A program made the position numbers and the translations under genes. The notes below the pieces were generated by a model. That model searched no databases. It was given only the letters and a program-made list of their open reading frames with translations, and was not told where the DNA came from. From NCBI GenBank assembly GCA_029250885.1, contig JAQXEK010000082.1:1-64000 (forward strand): DNA of 64,000 bases, in the 5' to 3' direction. This DNA comes from Planctomycetota bacterium (GTDB lineage Bacteria; Planctomycetota; UBA1135; GCA-002686595). Below are positions 49,650 through 58,206 of this stretch, in pieces. Position 1 is the first letter of the stretch, and each line of letters opens with the position of its first letter.

Positions 49650-50894
49650 ATGCGTCGCGTAGTCATCACCGGCCTAGGGACCATTAACGCCCTTGGTGCT
49701 GATGTAGCCTCGTCCTGGACCCGCATGCTTGCGGGTGAGAACGGGATTGGGCCTATCACACACTTTGATGCCAGCCAGCACACCGCGCAGATTGCGGCCA
49801 CTGCTAACTGGAATCCTGAAGACCATTTCGAAGGTCCCGACTTCCGCAAGTTGGACCCCTTTACCATGCTTGCTTTGGTGTCCTCAGACGAGGCGCTCAA
49901 GGACGCTGGCCTAAGCGGCATGCGGGACCTCGACGAGTCCCAGCGTGAGCGAATCGGCTGCATCTTAGGCACGGGCATCGGCGGTATCATCGGGATCGAG
50001 GCACAGCACGACGTGCTGCGTGACCGCGGGCCGCGGCGCGTAAGCCCGCACTTCATCCCGAAGATCATGGCCAATGCCGTGAGTGGCCAGGTGGCCATTC
50101 GCCATGGCATCCTGGGCACGACCTTCACGACCTGCAGCGCTTGTGCCTCATCTGGCCACGCGATCGGCATGGCATTAATGGCGATCCGCGCAGGTGAGGT
50201 CGACATGGTCATTACTGGTGGCGCCGAGTCCGCGACCACGCCGCTCTCCCTGGGCGGCTTCGCATCGGCCAAGGCACTCTCTACTCGCAACGACGAGCCC
50301 GAGCGCGCCTGTCGCCCGTTTGATAAGGAGCGCACCGGCTTCGTGATGGGGGAGGGCGCCGGTATCTTGGTGTTTGAGGAGTACGAGGCCGCTAAGGCTC
50401 GTGGCGCTAAGATCTACGCTGAGGTGAAGGGCTACGGCTCGACGGATGATGCCCACCACATCACCGCACCTAAGCAGGACGGCAGCGGTCCAGCCCGTGC
50501 CTTTGATCTGGCCATGCGCACAGGTAATGTGGACCCGTCTACGATTGACTACATCAACGCCCACGGAACTAGCACCTACTTCAATGACTCGATTGAGACC
50601 CGTGCTATCCGCCGCTGCTTTGGCGACCACGCGGACAAGATCATGGTTTCGTCGACCAAGTCCATGATCGGACACCTGCTCGGCGCCTCTTCGGCGGTTG
50701 AGCTGGTCGCTACGGCGCGCTCGGTCTATGAAGGTGCAGTTCACCCGACCCGGAACCTAGAGAACCCAGACCCCGAGTGCGACCTGGACTACATCCCGGG
50801 TGATGCCCGCGAGCTTAAGATTCGGAACGCCCTGTCCAACTCTCTTGGATTTGGTGGTCACAACGTCTCGGTCTGCATAGGCACACCCGACTAG
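49650..50894 (+). CDS. fabF: 3-oxoacyl-ACP synthase II
   Basis: The 414-residue elongating condensing enzyme joins acyl-ACP to malonyl-ACP. The catalytic cysteine is C165 (TTCSACASSGHAIG), with histidines in NAHGTSTYFND and IGHLLGASSA. The ATG at 49650 is preferred to a TTG two codons upstream. It closes the fatty acid cluster before a terminator. No fabZ or fabI is in the window. Confidence 0.96.
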   Translation: MRRVVITGLGTINALGADVASSWTRMLAGENGIGPITHFDASQHTAQIAATANWNPEDHFEGPDFRKLDPFTMLALVSSDEALKDAGLSGMRDLDESQRERIGCILGTGIGGIIGIEAQHDVLRDRGPRRVSPHFIPKIMANAVSGQVAIRHGILGTTFTTCSACASSGHAIGMALMAIRAGEVDMVITGGAESATTPLSLGGFASAKALSTRNDEPERACRPFDKERTGFVMGEGAGILVFEEYEAAKARGAKIYAEVKGYGSTDDAHHITAPKQDGSGPARAFDLAMRTGNVDPSTIDYINAHGTSTYFNDSIETRAIRRCFGDHADKIMVSSTKSMIGHLLGASSAVELVATARSVYEGAVHPTRNLENPDPECDLDYIPGDARELKIRNALSNSLGFGGHNVSVCIGTPD

Positions 50895-50937
50895 GCAGTC
50901 TCTGATTTTATGCCCAAGGCAGCTGATCCTTGGCCCC

Positions 50938-50974
50938 AAGAGCCTCCGCTGCTATCAGCAGTGGGGGCTCTCTT
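50938..50974 (+). terminator. Terminator after fabF
   Basis: AAGAGCC pairs with GGCTCT(C)TT and an inner GCTGCT/AGCAGT hairpin closes around ATC, ending in CTCTT. It separates the fatty acid cluster from the next unit. Confidence 0.65.
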
Positions 50975-51241
50975 CGTGGCTGGTCCATCTAACCTCATTG
51001 ACGGGCGAAAAAGCGCCAAAAATCATGACTGGTCACCTTGGATTTTGACCCCACCGGGTCTATTGATGCATCAATGGTAGGAAAGCTGATCTGCGGCCAT
51101 TTTGAGCCTACCCAAAGGCGAGTTTCGCTCCCGGATTCCTTCGACTCAGCGTAACCTAAAGCGGGTCTCCCAAGACGCGTTTGTCCAGCCCCCAACGTGC
51201 GGCCCCAGAGCTGCACCCAAAGCCCTAGAGGTCAGAACCAA
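50975..51241 (+). other. Intergenic region with a 14-bp palindrome
   Basis: No gene is seen. ATTGATGCATCAAT at 51062-51075 is a perfect 14-bp palindrome, AT-rich against the GC-rich background, and could be a repressor site. TTGACC at 51045-51050 is -35-like but no good -10 follows. Confidence 0.35.
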
Positions 51242-51574
51242 GTGCAAGGAAAGTTCAAGAAGCTACTTCACGATTACAAAGTCACTCTCTTCCGCGAAGA
51301 GCACGAGAACGTAAAGCAGGTCACCGAGCAGTGCATGGCCATCACCGAAGAGGTGTTGAACCAGAAGTTCAACTACCACTTCCACAAGTTGCCGGACGCG
51401 GACCGCGCGGAGATCATCAACATGATCAACAACTATACCCGCGAGGCTATCTTGCCTCCTGTGATTGAGAAGTTGGTCGAACGCCAAGTGGCTGCCGATA
51501 AACGCTTTCGCGCACTCGAAGCGCTCATGGAGAATGTGCTTACCACCCTTTCCGAAGATACCGTCAACTCGTAG
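51242..51574 (+). CDS. Small helical hypothetical protein
   Basis: A 110-residue, charged, helical protein starting at GTG 51242 (MQGKFKKLLHDYKVTLF); a GTG 15 codons upstream is possible. HFHKLPDADRAEIINMINN followed by an ILPP segment resembles, weakly, the C-terminal dimerisation helices of glutamyl-tRNA reductase. No domain is recognised firmly. It lies alone between the fatty acid terminator and an alcohol dehydrogenase. Confidence 0.6.
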   Translation: MQGKFKKLLHDYKVTLFREEHENVKQVTEQCMAITEEVLNQKFNYHFHKLPDADRAEIINMINNYTREAILPPVIEKLVERQVAADKRFRALEALMENVLTTLSEDTVNS

Positions 51575-51714
51575 TCGAAAGCTAGCATCGCTGCTCCCTA
51601 GCCAGGGGTGGGTCTCCGGGGGATTTACCCGTCCTCCCGTCCTCCCGTCTTAATGGGCGTGGGGAATCCTTTCGTGACGTTGTAAGCTTGGAGGCAATCC
51701 CGTAGCCTGAGACT

Positions 51715-52707
51715 ATGCGCGGCGCCTGGCTTGAACATGGCGAGCTCGTCTTTCGGGACGATCTCCCCGAACCCGAACCTAAGCGGGGCGAGGTCCGGAT
51801 TGCAGTCCAGTACGCCGGTGTTTGCGCGACGGACTTAGCCTTGGCCAGCGGCTATATGAACTTCACAGGCATCCCCGGCCATGAGTTTGTGGGGCGTGCC
51901 CTCGAAGGGCAGTACGAGGGACAACTAGTGGTCGGGGAGATCAACGCCGGCTGTGGGAAGTGCCCAGACTGCCTTGGCGCCAATGCCGGGCGCCACTGCC
52001 AAGCCCGGGACGTCCTGGGCATTCTGGAGAGGCCCGGCGCTTTCGCCGAGCAGCTTCGGCTCCCCGCGCGTAATCTTCTACCGCTCCAGGCAAGCCCTTC
52101 GGGCAAGCCCCTCGACCCTAGGCACGCCGTGTTTGCCGAGCCTCTGGCCGCTGCATTTCAAATCCTAGATCAGGTGCCAAACGTGGCCGGCTCCCGCTGC
52201 CTTGTCGCGGGGGACGGGCGCCTTGGCCTGCTAATCGCGAAGGTCCTGCAGCACGCCGGAGCGAAGGTTGACCTTGCTGGCCATCACCCCGAGAGGGTGC
52301 CGATAGGCATCGGAGACCGCAGCTTCTTGCTGGATGGTACTCGAATCCGTAACAGCGGCGAGCCGCTCTACGACATGGCCGTCGAGGCGACAGGTAAGGA
52401 CCACGTGCTTCAGGCCCTATTTACTTGGGTTCGGCCCCGGGGGACCGTCGTGCTGAAGACCACCACGGGCCGCTCCACCTCCCTGGACCTGACTCCGGTA
52501 GTGGTCGACGAGCTTAACCTCGTGGGTTCCCGCTGCGGTCGCTTCGAACCTGCGCTCCGGGCTCTCCAGACCGGCGCGATCGAGGTAGAATCCATGATCC
52601 ACGAGACGTATCCCCTGAACGATGCACCCGAAGCCCTGCGGCGCGCCGCCGAGCCCGGCGTGCTCAAGATTCTGATCCACTGCCTTGACCATGAGCCCTC
52701 AAACTGA
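51715..52707 (+). CDS. Zinc-dependent medium-chain dehydrogenase
   Basis: A 330-residue MDR (alcohol dehydrogenase-like) enzyme. The catalytic zinc site is C37, H56 and E57 (GHEFVG). The structural zinc lobe has C80, C83, C86 and C95. The cofactor site is AGDGRLGLLIAKVL, where the usual GxGxxG is retained. The last cysteine spacing is one residue longer than usual. The substrate is not evident. Its end overlaps the start of the UDP-sugar pyrophosphorylase gene by 17 bases, so the two are coupled. Confidence 0.88.
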   Translation: MRGAWLEHGELVFRDDLPEPEPKRGEVRIAVQYAGVCATDLALASGYMNFTGIPGHEFVGRALEGQYEGQLVVGEINAGCGKCPDCLGANAGRHCQARDVLGILERPGAFAEQLRLPARNLLPLQASPSGKPLDPRHAVFAEPLAAAFQILDQVPNVAGSRCLVAGDGRLGLLIAKVLQHAGAKVDLAGHHPERVPIGIGDRSFLLDGTRIRNSGEPLYDMAVEATGKDHVLQALFTWVRPRGTVVLKTTTGRSTSLDLTPVVVDELNLVGSRCGRFEPALRALQTGAIEVESMIHETYPLNDAPEALRRAAEPGVLKILIHCLDHEPSN

Positions 52708-54151
52708 CTCGAACTCCCCGGATTCCCTCTCCAACCGCGCCTCCACCCAGCGGGCAAGGGCCGAGGCCGCCGATCAAGGGCATGTCTTCCGGTTCTGGGA
52801 CGACCTCTCAAGTGCCAGCCAGAGGCAGCTGCTTGAGCAGCTGGAGGCTGTGGATTATGGGCTGCTTGCCCGGCTTGGCGGTCTGCTACAGGATGGACAC
52901 AGTGACCAGGGCGCGGCCGCCAAGCTCTCGCCCCCGGACCTATTCCCACTTGTGCAGGAGGGTGAACTTCAGCAAGAGGCCGCGTCCGCCCGGGCCCGCG
53001 GTAAGTCCCTCTTGGATGGGGGGAAGGTGGCCTTCATGATTGTTGCCGGCGGGCAGGGATCACGTCTCGGTTACGATGGCCCCAAGGGCTGTTTTCCCGT
53101 GGCGCCCCTCTCCGAGCGTTGCCTCTTCGACCTACACGCAGCCCGCCTGCGCGCCGCTGGCCGCCGCCATGGCATCGACCCGGTCTGGTACGTCATGACC
53201 TCGCCTGCAAACGACGGGGCTACGCGTTCGTTCTTTGCCGAGCACGACAACTTCGGGCTCAAGGCCGACAACGTGTTCTTCTTCAGCCAAGAGATGCTGC
53301 CCGCGCTCGACCTTGAAGGCCGCATGCTGCTCGCACAAAAGGACTCTCTCTTCTTAGCTCCCAATGGCCACGGCGGCTCACTCGCTGCCTTGGCTAAGTC
53401 CGGCGCCTTGGTGGATATGGAGCGCCGTGGTATCACCACGATTAGCTTCTTCCAGGTCGACAATCCCTTTGCCCGCCCGGGCGATGCGCTCTTCCTCGGT
53501 CTGCACGACCAGGCCGGAGCCGGTATGTCCTCAAAGGTTGTCGCGAAGCGTGACGCCGGGGAGAAGGTCGGCGTGCTGGGTTACGTGGACGGTGTCATGG
53601 GCTGCATCGAATACTCGGACCTTGCACCAGAGCTGCGCGAAGCGAAAGACGATGCGGGCGAGCTCTTGTTCCGCGCCGGCAACATTGCGGTGCACGCTAT
53701 CGATGTCCAGTTCGTCAAGGGCCTGACACAGGGCGGTGTCCTAGACCTGCCTTGGCATGTGGCGCGCAAGAACATGGGAGCCATCGGTCCGGACGGCCAA
53801 GGGGTCATGGTGGATGGCGCGAAGTTTGAGACCTTCGTCTTCGATGCCCTGGGTAAGAGCAAGGCCACGGTGACCCTTGAGGCGGATCGCGCCCTCGAGT
53901 TCAGCCCCGTGAAGAACAAAGACGGCGATGACTCTGCGGACTCCTGCAGGCGCGACCTCTGCCGGATGTTTGCTACCTGGCTAGAGCAGGCCGGGGTTGA
54001 AGCGCCCTCAGTTGAGATCGGCGGCTACCCTGCTATCGAGGTGGACCCGCTCTTTGCCGAGGACAGCGTTGAGTTCGTCACTCGAATCCAAGCCGGCCAC
54101 AAGGGCCAGCCCACTGCCCAGGGCGGCCTGCTCTTTGGGGATCCCGAGTGA
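52691..54151 (+). CDS. UDPGP-family UDP-sugar pyrophosphorylase
   Basis: A 486-residue nucleotidyltransferase of the eukaryote-like UDPGP family (AGX/UAP1 or UGP type), joining UTP with a sugar-1-phosphate. The signature GGQGSRLGYDGPKG begins at residue 120, and FFQVDNPFARPGD marks the sugar site. Bacteria usually use GlmU; planctomycetes and some others carry this type. UDP-GlcNAc is the more likely product because ddl follows directly, but UDP-glucose cannot be excluded. It ends in a GTGA overlap with ddl. Confidence 0.88.
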   Translation: MSPQTDSNSPDSLSNRASTQRARAEAADQGHVFRFWDDLSSASQRQLLEQLEAVDYGLLARLGGLLQDGHSDQGAAAKLSPPDLFPLVQEGELQQEAASARARGKSLLDGGKVAFMIVAGGQGSRLGYDGPKGCFPVAPLSERCLFDLHAARLRAAGRRHGIDPVWYVMTSPANDGATRSFFAEHDNFGLKADNVFFFSQEMLPALDLEGRMLLAQKDSLFLAPNGHGGSLAALAKSGALVDMERRGITTISFFQVDNPFARPGDALFLGLHDQAGAGMSSKVVAKRDAGEKVGVLGYVDGVMGCIEYSDLAPELREAKDDAGELLFRAGNIAVHAIDVQFVKGLTQGGVLDLPWHVARKNMGAIGPDGQGVMVDGAKFETFVFDALGKSKATVTLEADRALEFSPVKNKDGDDSADSCRRDLCRMFATWLEQAGVEAPSVEIGGYPAIEVDPLFAEDSVEFVTRIQAGHKGQPTAQGGLLFGDPE

Positions 54152-55230
54152 ATTCCCAGGACCAGGCTCCAGCCGCCACGATGGCGGGCGGCCTCCTAGG
54201 CAACCCCGCGGTCATTGCGGTTCTCAGGGGAGGTACCACTGGCGAGCGCGAGGTATCCCTAAAGACCGGGGCGGCCGTGGCGAGTGCCCTTGCCGAGCGC
54301 GGGCACAGGGTCCTTGATGTACAGCTTGAAGCCAATGGGGCTACCTGGTCCTGCGGGGAGGAGACCGGCAGGCCTCTAGATTTATTTGCGGGATGCCTGT
54401 CCGAGGTCGATGTCTTCTGGATCGCTCTTCACGGTGGAGACGGCGAAGGCGGAGCGCTGCAGGGGCTCTTTGAGACCCTTGGCCTTGTGCACACGGGGTC
54501 CGGTGTGGCGGCATCCGCCCTTTGCATGGACAAGCTTGCCAGCCTGCGCTTCTTGCGCCGGGAGGGCCTGCGGACAGCCGCTCACTGCCTGATGAGCGAG
54601 CAGACCTACCGAGAGTCCAAAGCGAGCGCCCAGGGCCTGCTAGAGCTCGCTCGCAGCTTGCCTGGCGCCAACCGCGGACTCTCGATCAAGCCCCGGTGCG
54701 GCGGCTCCTCGGTGGCGACCTTCTTGCTCAGTCCCGAAGAGCTGGCGGGGTCCGCCCTTGCCACCGCCGTCGAGTCCGTCTTCGCCGTGGGCGACGATGC
54801 TCTAGTCGAAGCCCGCATCTTTGGAATTGAGGTCACCTGTCCCGTGCTCGACGGTCCGGGCGGTTTGCCGGTCGCCCTGCAGCCCGTGGAGATCTGTCCG
54901 AAGCCAGGCCGCTTCTTCGACTATGACGAGAAGTACAGCGAGGGCGGAGCCGATGAGTTTTGCCCACCCCGCAGCCTCGATCCAGAGGCCGTCGCCCAGC
55001 TCCAGCAGCTCGCCCTCAGGGCTCACATTAGCTCGGGCTGCCGCGGCTACTCTCGCACAGACTTCATGATTCCGCGGGAGGAGCAGGACCGGACGCCCGT
55101 GGTTCTTGAGGTGAACACCCTGCCCGGAATGACTCCTCGCTCGCTCTTCCCCCTGTCGGCTAGCCAGGCTGGGATAAACTTTGGGGAGCTCTGCGAGCGC
55201 ATTGCCGCGGCCTCGATCCTGGTAAAGTAG
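54148..55230 (+). CDS. ddl: D-alanine-D-alanine ligase
   Basis: A 360-residue ATP-grasp enzyme that makes the D-Ala-D-Ala end of peptidoglycan precursors. RGGTTGEREVSL, HGGDGEGGALQG and the metal site EVNTLPGMTPRSLFP are all present. It starts with the GTG that overlaps the stop of the pyrophosphorylase (GTGA), so the two envelope genes are coupled. An ATG at 54181 is a shorter alternative. The presence of ddl indicates that this organism makes a normal peptidoglycan. Confidence 0.93.
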   Translation: MNSQDQAPAATMAGGLLGNPAVIAVLRGGTTGEREVSLKTGAAVASALAERGHRVLDVQLEANGATWSCGEETGRPLDLFAGCLSEVDVFWIALHGGDGEGGALQGLFETLGLVHTGSGVAASALCMDKLASLRFLRREGLRTAAHCLMSEQTYRESKASAQGLLELARSLPGANRGLSIKPRCGGSSVATFLLSPEELAGSALATAVESVFAVGDDALVEARIFGIEVTCPVLDGPGGLPVALQPVEICPKPGRFFDYDEKYSEGGADEFCPPRSLDPEAVAQLQQLALRAHISSGCRGYSRTDFMIPREEQDRTPVVLEVNTLPGMTPRSLFPLSASQAGINFGELCERIAAASILVK

Positions 55231-55370
55231 TCATGGGGTGGAAACTTCTCCGGCAGCTTTGCACCTTTGGACCCGAGGGGGCTTGCAAAGCGCGGCCTGC
55301 TCGCGCAAAGTACTTCGCCTCGATGCGGGCTCACGCCCGATGAGATTGATGGAGAACAATGTGGAACCAC

Positions 55371-55457
55371 GCCAGGGTGGCGGAATTGGTAGACGCGATG
55401 GATTCAAAATCCATTTCCCGCAAGGGAGTAGGGGTTCGATTCCCCTTCCTGGTACCA
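55371..55457 (+). tRNA. tRNA-Leu(CAA)
   Basis: A class II tRNA of 87 nucleotides with a long variable arm (TTCCCGCAAGGGAG). The anticodon loop TTCAAAA between ATGGA and TCCAT gives CAA. The acceptor stem GCCAGGG/TCCTGGT closes with G-U ends, discriminator A, and CCA encoded. The T arm is AGGGG-TTCGATT-CCCCT. Confidence 0.97.
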
Positions 55458-55479
55458 CGTTCTTTTGGGGAGCCGACCT

Positions 55480-56061
55480 GTGAACGACAGGGACGGCCAG
55501 CCCCCCAAGCAGATCCCTCCAATGGGTACGGATCTTCCAGGGCTTGAGACTAGGCTCTTGCCTCTCTTGACCGAGCGTATGGGCCGGCTGACGACGTCGA
55601 TTGCGAGGATCCGCAGCCAAGGCGCGGCCACAGCCACGGGACTTGACGAACTCACAGAGGAGATTGATCAGCTTGGCTGGGCTCTTGGGGTCATCTGCGC
55701 CGGCGCGGGTGCCGATGTCTTGATGGAGCGCAGTCGTTCGGATGGCCTGGGTATCCTCTTTGGCCTTGTGGCCGAGCTGCGCGGCGCAGCACCCAGCTTG
55801 GACGATCTGCCCCGGTTGACCCCTTCCTGCCCTTGGGATTTCCCCTTGGTCGTAGCCAGCCTGCTTTGGTGGGGGAGCGATAGGGGGGCGTTGCTGGGGG
55901 TAAAACAGGTGGGGGAGACCTGGCACATCACAGGATCTTGGGGGTTGGATACGGTGTTCTTTCCCCTGGGGGCCGCAGAGGACTGGGGCCAGGTTCGGCT
56001 AATCCTTCGTTCAGATAACACGTGGCACCTTGAAGTTCCAAAGACTTGGATGCATCCTTAG
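55480..56061 (+). CDS. Hypothetical protein, histidine-kinase-like helical N-terminus
   Basis: A 193-residue protein of unknown function, starting at GTG 55480. Residues 20-70 (LETRLLPLLTERMGRLTTSI, ELTEEIDQLGWALGV) have the heptad pattern of a histidine kinase dimerisation domain but no clear H-box. The second half (WHITGSWGLDTVFF, WGQVRLILRSDNTWHLEV) is beta-rich and could be a degenerate ATPase fold. It lies between tRNA-Leu and a NifU-type gene, 4 bases from the latter. Confidence 0.65.
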   Translation: MNDRDGQPPKQIPPMGTDLPGLETRLLPLLTERMGRLTTSIARIRSQGAATATGLDELTEEIDQLGWALGVICAGAGADVLMERSRSDGLGILFGLVAELRGAAPSLDDLPRLTPSCPWDFPLVVASLLWWGSDRGALLGVKQVGETWHITGSWGLDTVFFPLGAAEDWGQVRLILRSDNTWHLEVPKTWMHP

Positions 56062-56065
56062 CTCT

Positions 56066-56359
56066 ATGGGACTCTTAGACATTCTGAACAACTTCGGGGC
56101 TGAAGAGCCTTCACAGCCCGCTACCGGCGACCCTGCGCGCATTGCTCAGGTCGAAGCGATCCTGGCCGATATTCGCCCGATGCTGGAAATGGACGGCGGA
56201 GGGATTGCGCTGATCAGCGTGGACGACAACGGGATGGTTGCGGTCAAGCTCTCGGGCGCATGCATGGGGTGTCACGCCCAGTCTTCGACGCTCTATGAGG
56301 TCGTGCAACCCAAGTTGATCGAGGCCTTGCCCTGGGTGACCGGCGTGCAGATGGTCTAG
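56066..56359 (+). CDS. NifU C-terminal-type Fe-S scaffold protein
   Basis: A 97-residue protein with the NifU-like C-terminal domain that holds a transient Fe-S cluster. IRPMLEMDGGGIALISVD and the cysteine motif CMGC (GACMGC) are characteristic. Such proteins pass clusters to apo-proteins, for example to radical SAM enzymes. The ATG at 56066 is chosen because the frame upstream overlaps the preceding gene. A perfect terminator follows. Confidence 0.9.
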   Translation: MGLLDILNNFGAEEPSQPATGDPARIAQVEAILADIRPMLEMDGGGIALISVDDNGMVAVKLSGACMGCHAQSSTLYEVVQPKLIEALPWVTGVQMV

Positions 56360-56381
56360 TTCATCAGCTGCCCAGAAAACA

Positions 56382-56425
56382 AGGCCGGGGCCCGTCGATT
56401 CACTTCGACGGGCCCCGGCCTCTTA
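56382..56425. terminator. Perfect 17-bp stem, bidirectional terminator
   Basis: The arm at 56382-56398 (AGGCCGGGGCCCGTCGA) and its exact inverse at 56405-56421 enclose TTCACT, with CTT after it and AA before. It lies between convergent genes and should stop transcription from both. Confidence 0.8.
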
Positions 56426-56442
56426 GCTTAGGTTTCGATTCC

Positions 56443-57777
56443 CTAGAGGTCGACCGAAGGGGTCGCGCCGCGCACTACCACAAGGCCCTCGTCAATCAAC
56501 AAAGCTTGGACGGAGATCAGCCCGTTCAGTCCGCCGGGGTTGGTGAAGGCGTAGCTGCTAGCGCCAAGTCCGTCGCTCATGATCATGCCGGGCAGAACGG
56601 TAAGGCTGCCAAGGTGAAGGTCCGAGAAGATCGGCGGCGCGATCCCCGCAAGGGAATAGGCCGTCTCGGACATAGACTTGAGGGTCGTCGAGCCATAGAA
56701 GAGCAGAGCGGCTCCGCCGGGGACTCCACCAGTGATTTCGACGGCACCCGGACCGGGGCCCGTGGCGCCGGGGCCGGTAATCGCAATACTGGCGCGCTGG
56801 GGAGTCACTGCGTTGCGCGCGGAGAAGCTGCCAAAGTCTGTGCTGCTGTAGTGCAGAGTTGCACCACCCGCAGGCTGGTAGGCCTCGAAGGTCGCGGGGG
56901 ACGCGCCAGCAAAGAACTCCAGGTTGCTCATCCAATTAGAGGGTGTGCCTTCCACCAGAACGTCACTAAAGTTCGGAGCGCCACCGGTTAGGCGCCAAAC
57001 TCGGTTGACCCCCGAGCCGAAGTTGTTCTCGAGCATGTAGACGTAGCCAGTCGTGACATCGTACTCAAGGGCAGAGCCCCCGTCGTAGCCCTGGGCATAG
57101 GGGATCGCGTTGGCTTCGGTCAGGCAGGTGCCTAGGTTGCAATCTGCAGTGGCCACATCCGCGGCCATAAAGATCAGGACGTCCGTGGAGGCGGGGGGAG
57201 ATGGGAACACCGGGTCGATGGTGGCGTAGTAGAGGTTGCCTAAAGCGTCAAATGTGATCGGTCCTGACGGGCCGTCCAGGTCTGCGATCTTGCGCTGGGC
57301 TCCGGTGAGTACGTCCACCTCGATAATCTCGTTGAACCCGCAGAAGCCACAGGTGGCCGCGCTCACGAAGAGTTCGCCGTTGGGTGCAAAGGCCGCATCT
57401 GCGTTGAAGACGATGTTGGCCAAGACCGACATGCCTGAGCCATCTAGCGCCACCTTAAAGATGTCGTTGTTGGACGTCTCCCCGACAATGGCATAGGATT
57501 CGTCCGGCGCGATGGCCATACAGCCGCTAAACATGAACGAGGCGAAGCTGCCTAGATTTGTGATCAGAAGGCCGCTTGCGTCGTACCGGTCGATGCTAGT
57601 TCCATTGAAGGTGACCACGTCACCGTTGGACAGAGTGCGGGTTGCACTTGAGCCAGGGTAGGGTAGGACTGCACTGGAGTAGCCGGACTCAATCGAGTCT
57701 TGGGCAGATGCCTGGTTGGGGCTGAGAGCGCTAAAGAAGGCGAGAGCCGCAATGGCTCCTATTTGCTGAGTTTGCAT
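56443..57777 (-). CDS. Secreted beta-propeller-like protein under a B12 riboswitch
   Basis: The 444-residue protein has a signal peptide (MQTQQIGAIAALAFFSAL...ASAQ). Residues 35-300 repeat segments such as CMAIAPDESYAIVGE, ADAAFAPNGELFVSA, ITFDALGNLYYATID and ALEYDVTTGYVYMLEN, with a strand-turn pattern typical of beta-propeller (SMP-30/NHL or Vgb-like) blades. Residues 330-444 form a glycine-rich beta module (AVEITGGVPGGAALLFYGS). The ATG at 57777 is preferred to the TTG at 57792. No lipobox is present, so the protein is probably exported free or surface-bound. The upstream leader contains a cobalamin riboswitch, so expression should fall when B12 is plentiful. A role in B12 capture is inference. 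Confidence 0.8.
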   Translation of the reverse strand: MQTQQIGAIAALAFFSALSPNQASAQDSIESGYSSAVLPYPGSSATRTLSNGDVVTFNGTSIDRYDASGLLITNLGSFASFMFSGCMAIAPDESYAIVGETSNNDIFKVALDGSGMSVLANIVFNADAAFAPNGELFVSAATCGFCGFNEIIEVDVLTGAQRKIADLDGPSGPITFDALGNLYYATIDPVFPSPPASTDVLIFMAADVATADCNLGTCLTEANAIPYAQGYDGGSALEYDVTTGYVYMLENNFGSGVNRVWRLTGGAPNFSDVLVEGTPSNWMSNLEFFAGASPATFEAYQPAGGATLHYSSTDFGSFSARNAVTPQRASIAITGPGATGPGPGAVEITGGVPGGAALLFYGSTTLKSMSETAYSLAGIAPPIFSDLHLGSLTVLPGMIMSDGLGASSYAFTNPGGLNGLISVQALLIDEGLVVVRGATPSVDL

Positions 57778-57915
57778 GATGTATAAGGTCAATGTGTGGT
57801 TCGATATCCACGTCGAATGTGGGGCTCGAATTCCGCCTTATCCTCAACACCGGCCACCTAAATCGGGTGCGCAAATGTTCTGGGACAAGACCTCCTTCGG
57901 GTCCCGTAAAATCCC

Positions 57916-58106
57916 TGCGCCCAGGTGGATATCCTGACTTGCCGTAAATCGCACTCAACCTTCCCAGCGCGTGCGCCAGTGGCCCCGGAGTCCCGGGCTC
58001 GACCAAGATTCGTCCAAAAGACAACTCTTAGCTGAGGAGTACGACAGTCGACTTACAGTGGCGGGACCGTGCAGGATTCACACCTGCTTCCCCAACACTG
58101 GGCACA
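57916..58106 (-). promoter_or_regulatory. Cobalamin (B12) riboswitch
   Basis: On the minus strand the RNA contains the core GTGTGAATCCTGCACGG, the B12-aptamer box GCCACTG (58056-58062) and the 3' box AAGTCAGGAT (57931-57940). The ends pair: TGTGCCCAG (58098-58106) with CTGGGCGCA (57916-57924), a 9-bp P1 with one G-U. A hairpin GGGAC/GTCCC (57882-57905) that encloses GGAGG may be the expression platform. The gene it controls starts at 57777. TACGAT at 58112-58117 could be the -10 element. Confidence 0.92.
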
Positions 58107-58166
58107 ACCGTATCGTATGATTGCCCAAGTGTAGCACTTATTGGGAGTGCGCACGCGCTTGCGCCC

Positions 58167-58172
58167 TAAGAT
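58167..58172 (+). promoter_or_regulatory. Possible -10 element of the cytochrome-fusion gene
   Basis: TAAGAT lies 34 bases upstream of the ATG at 58207, in the divergent region shared with the riboswitch. TTGGGA at 58141-58146 is a weak -35 with 20-base spacing. Confidence 0.3.
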
Positions 58173-58206
58173 TCAATCCCACTAGCTCGTCCATCCAACT
58201 GACTCC

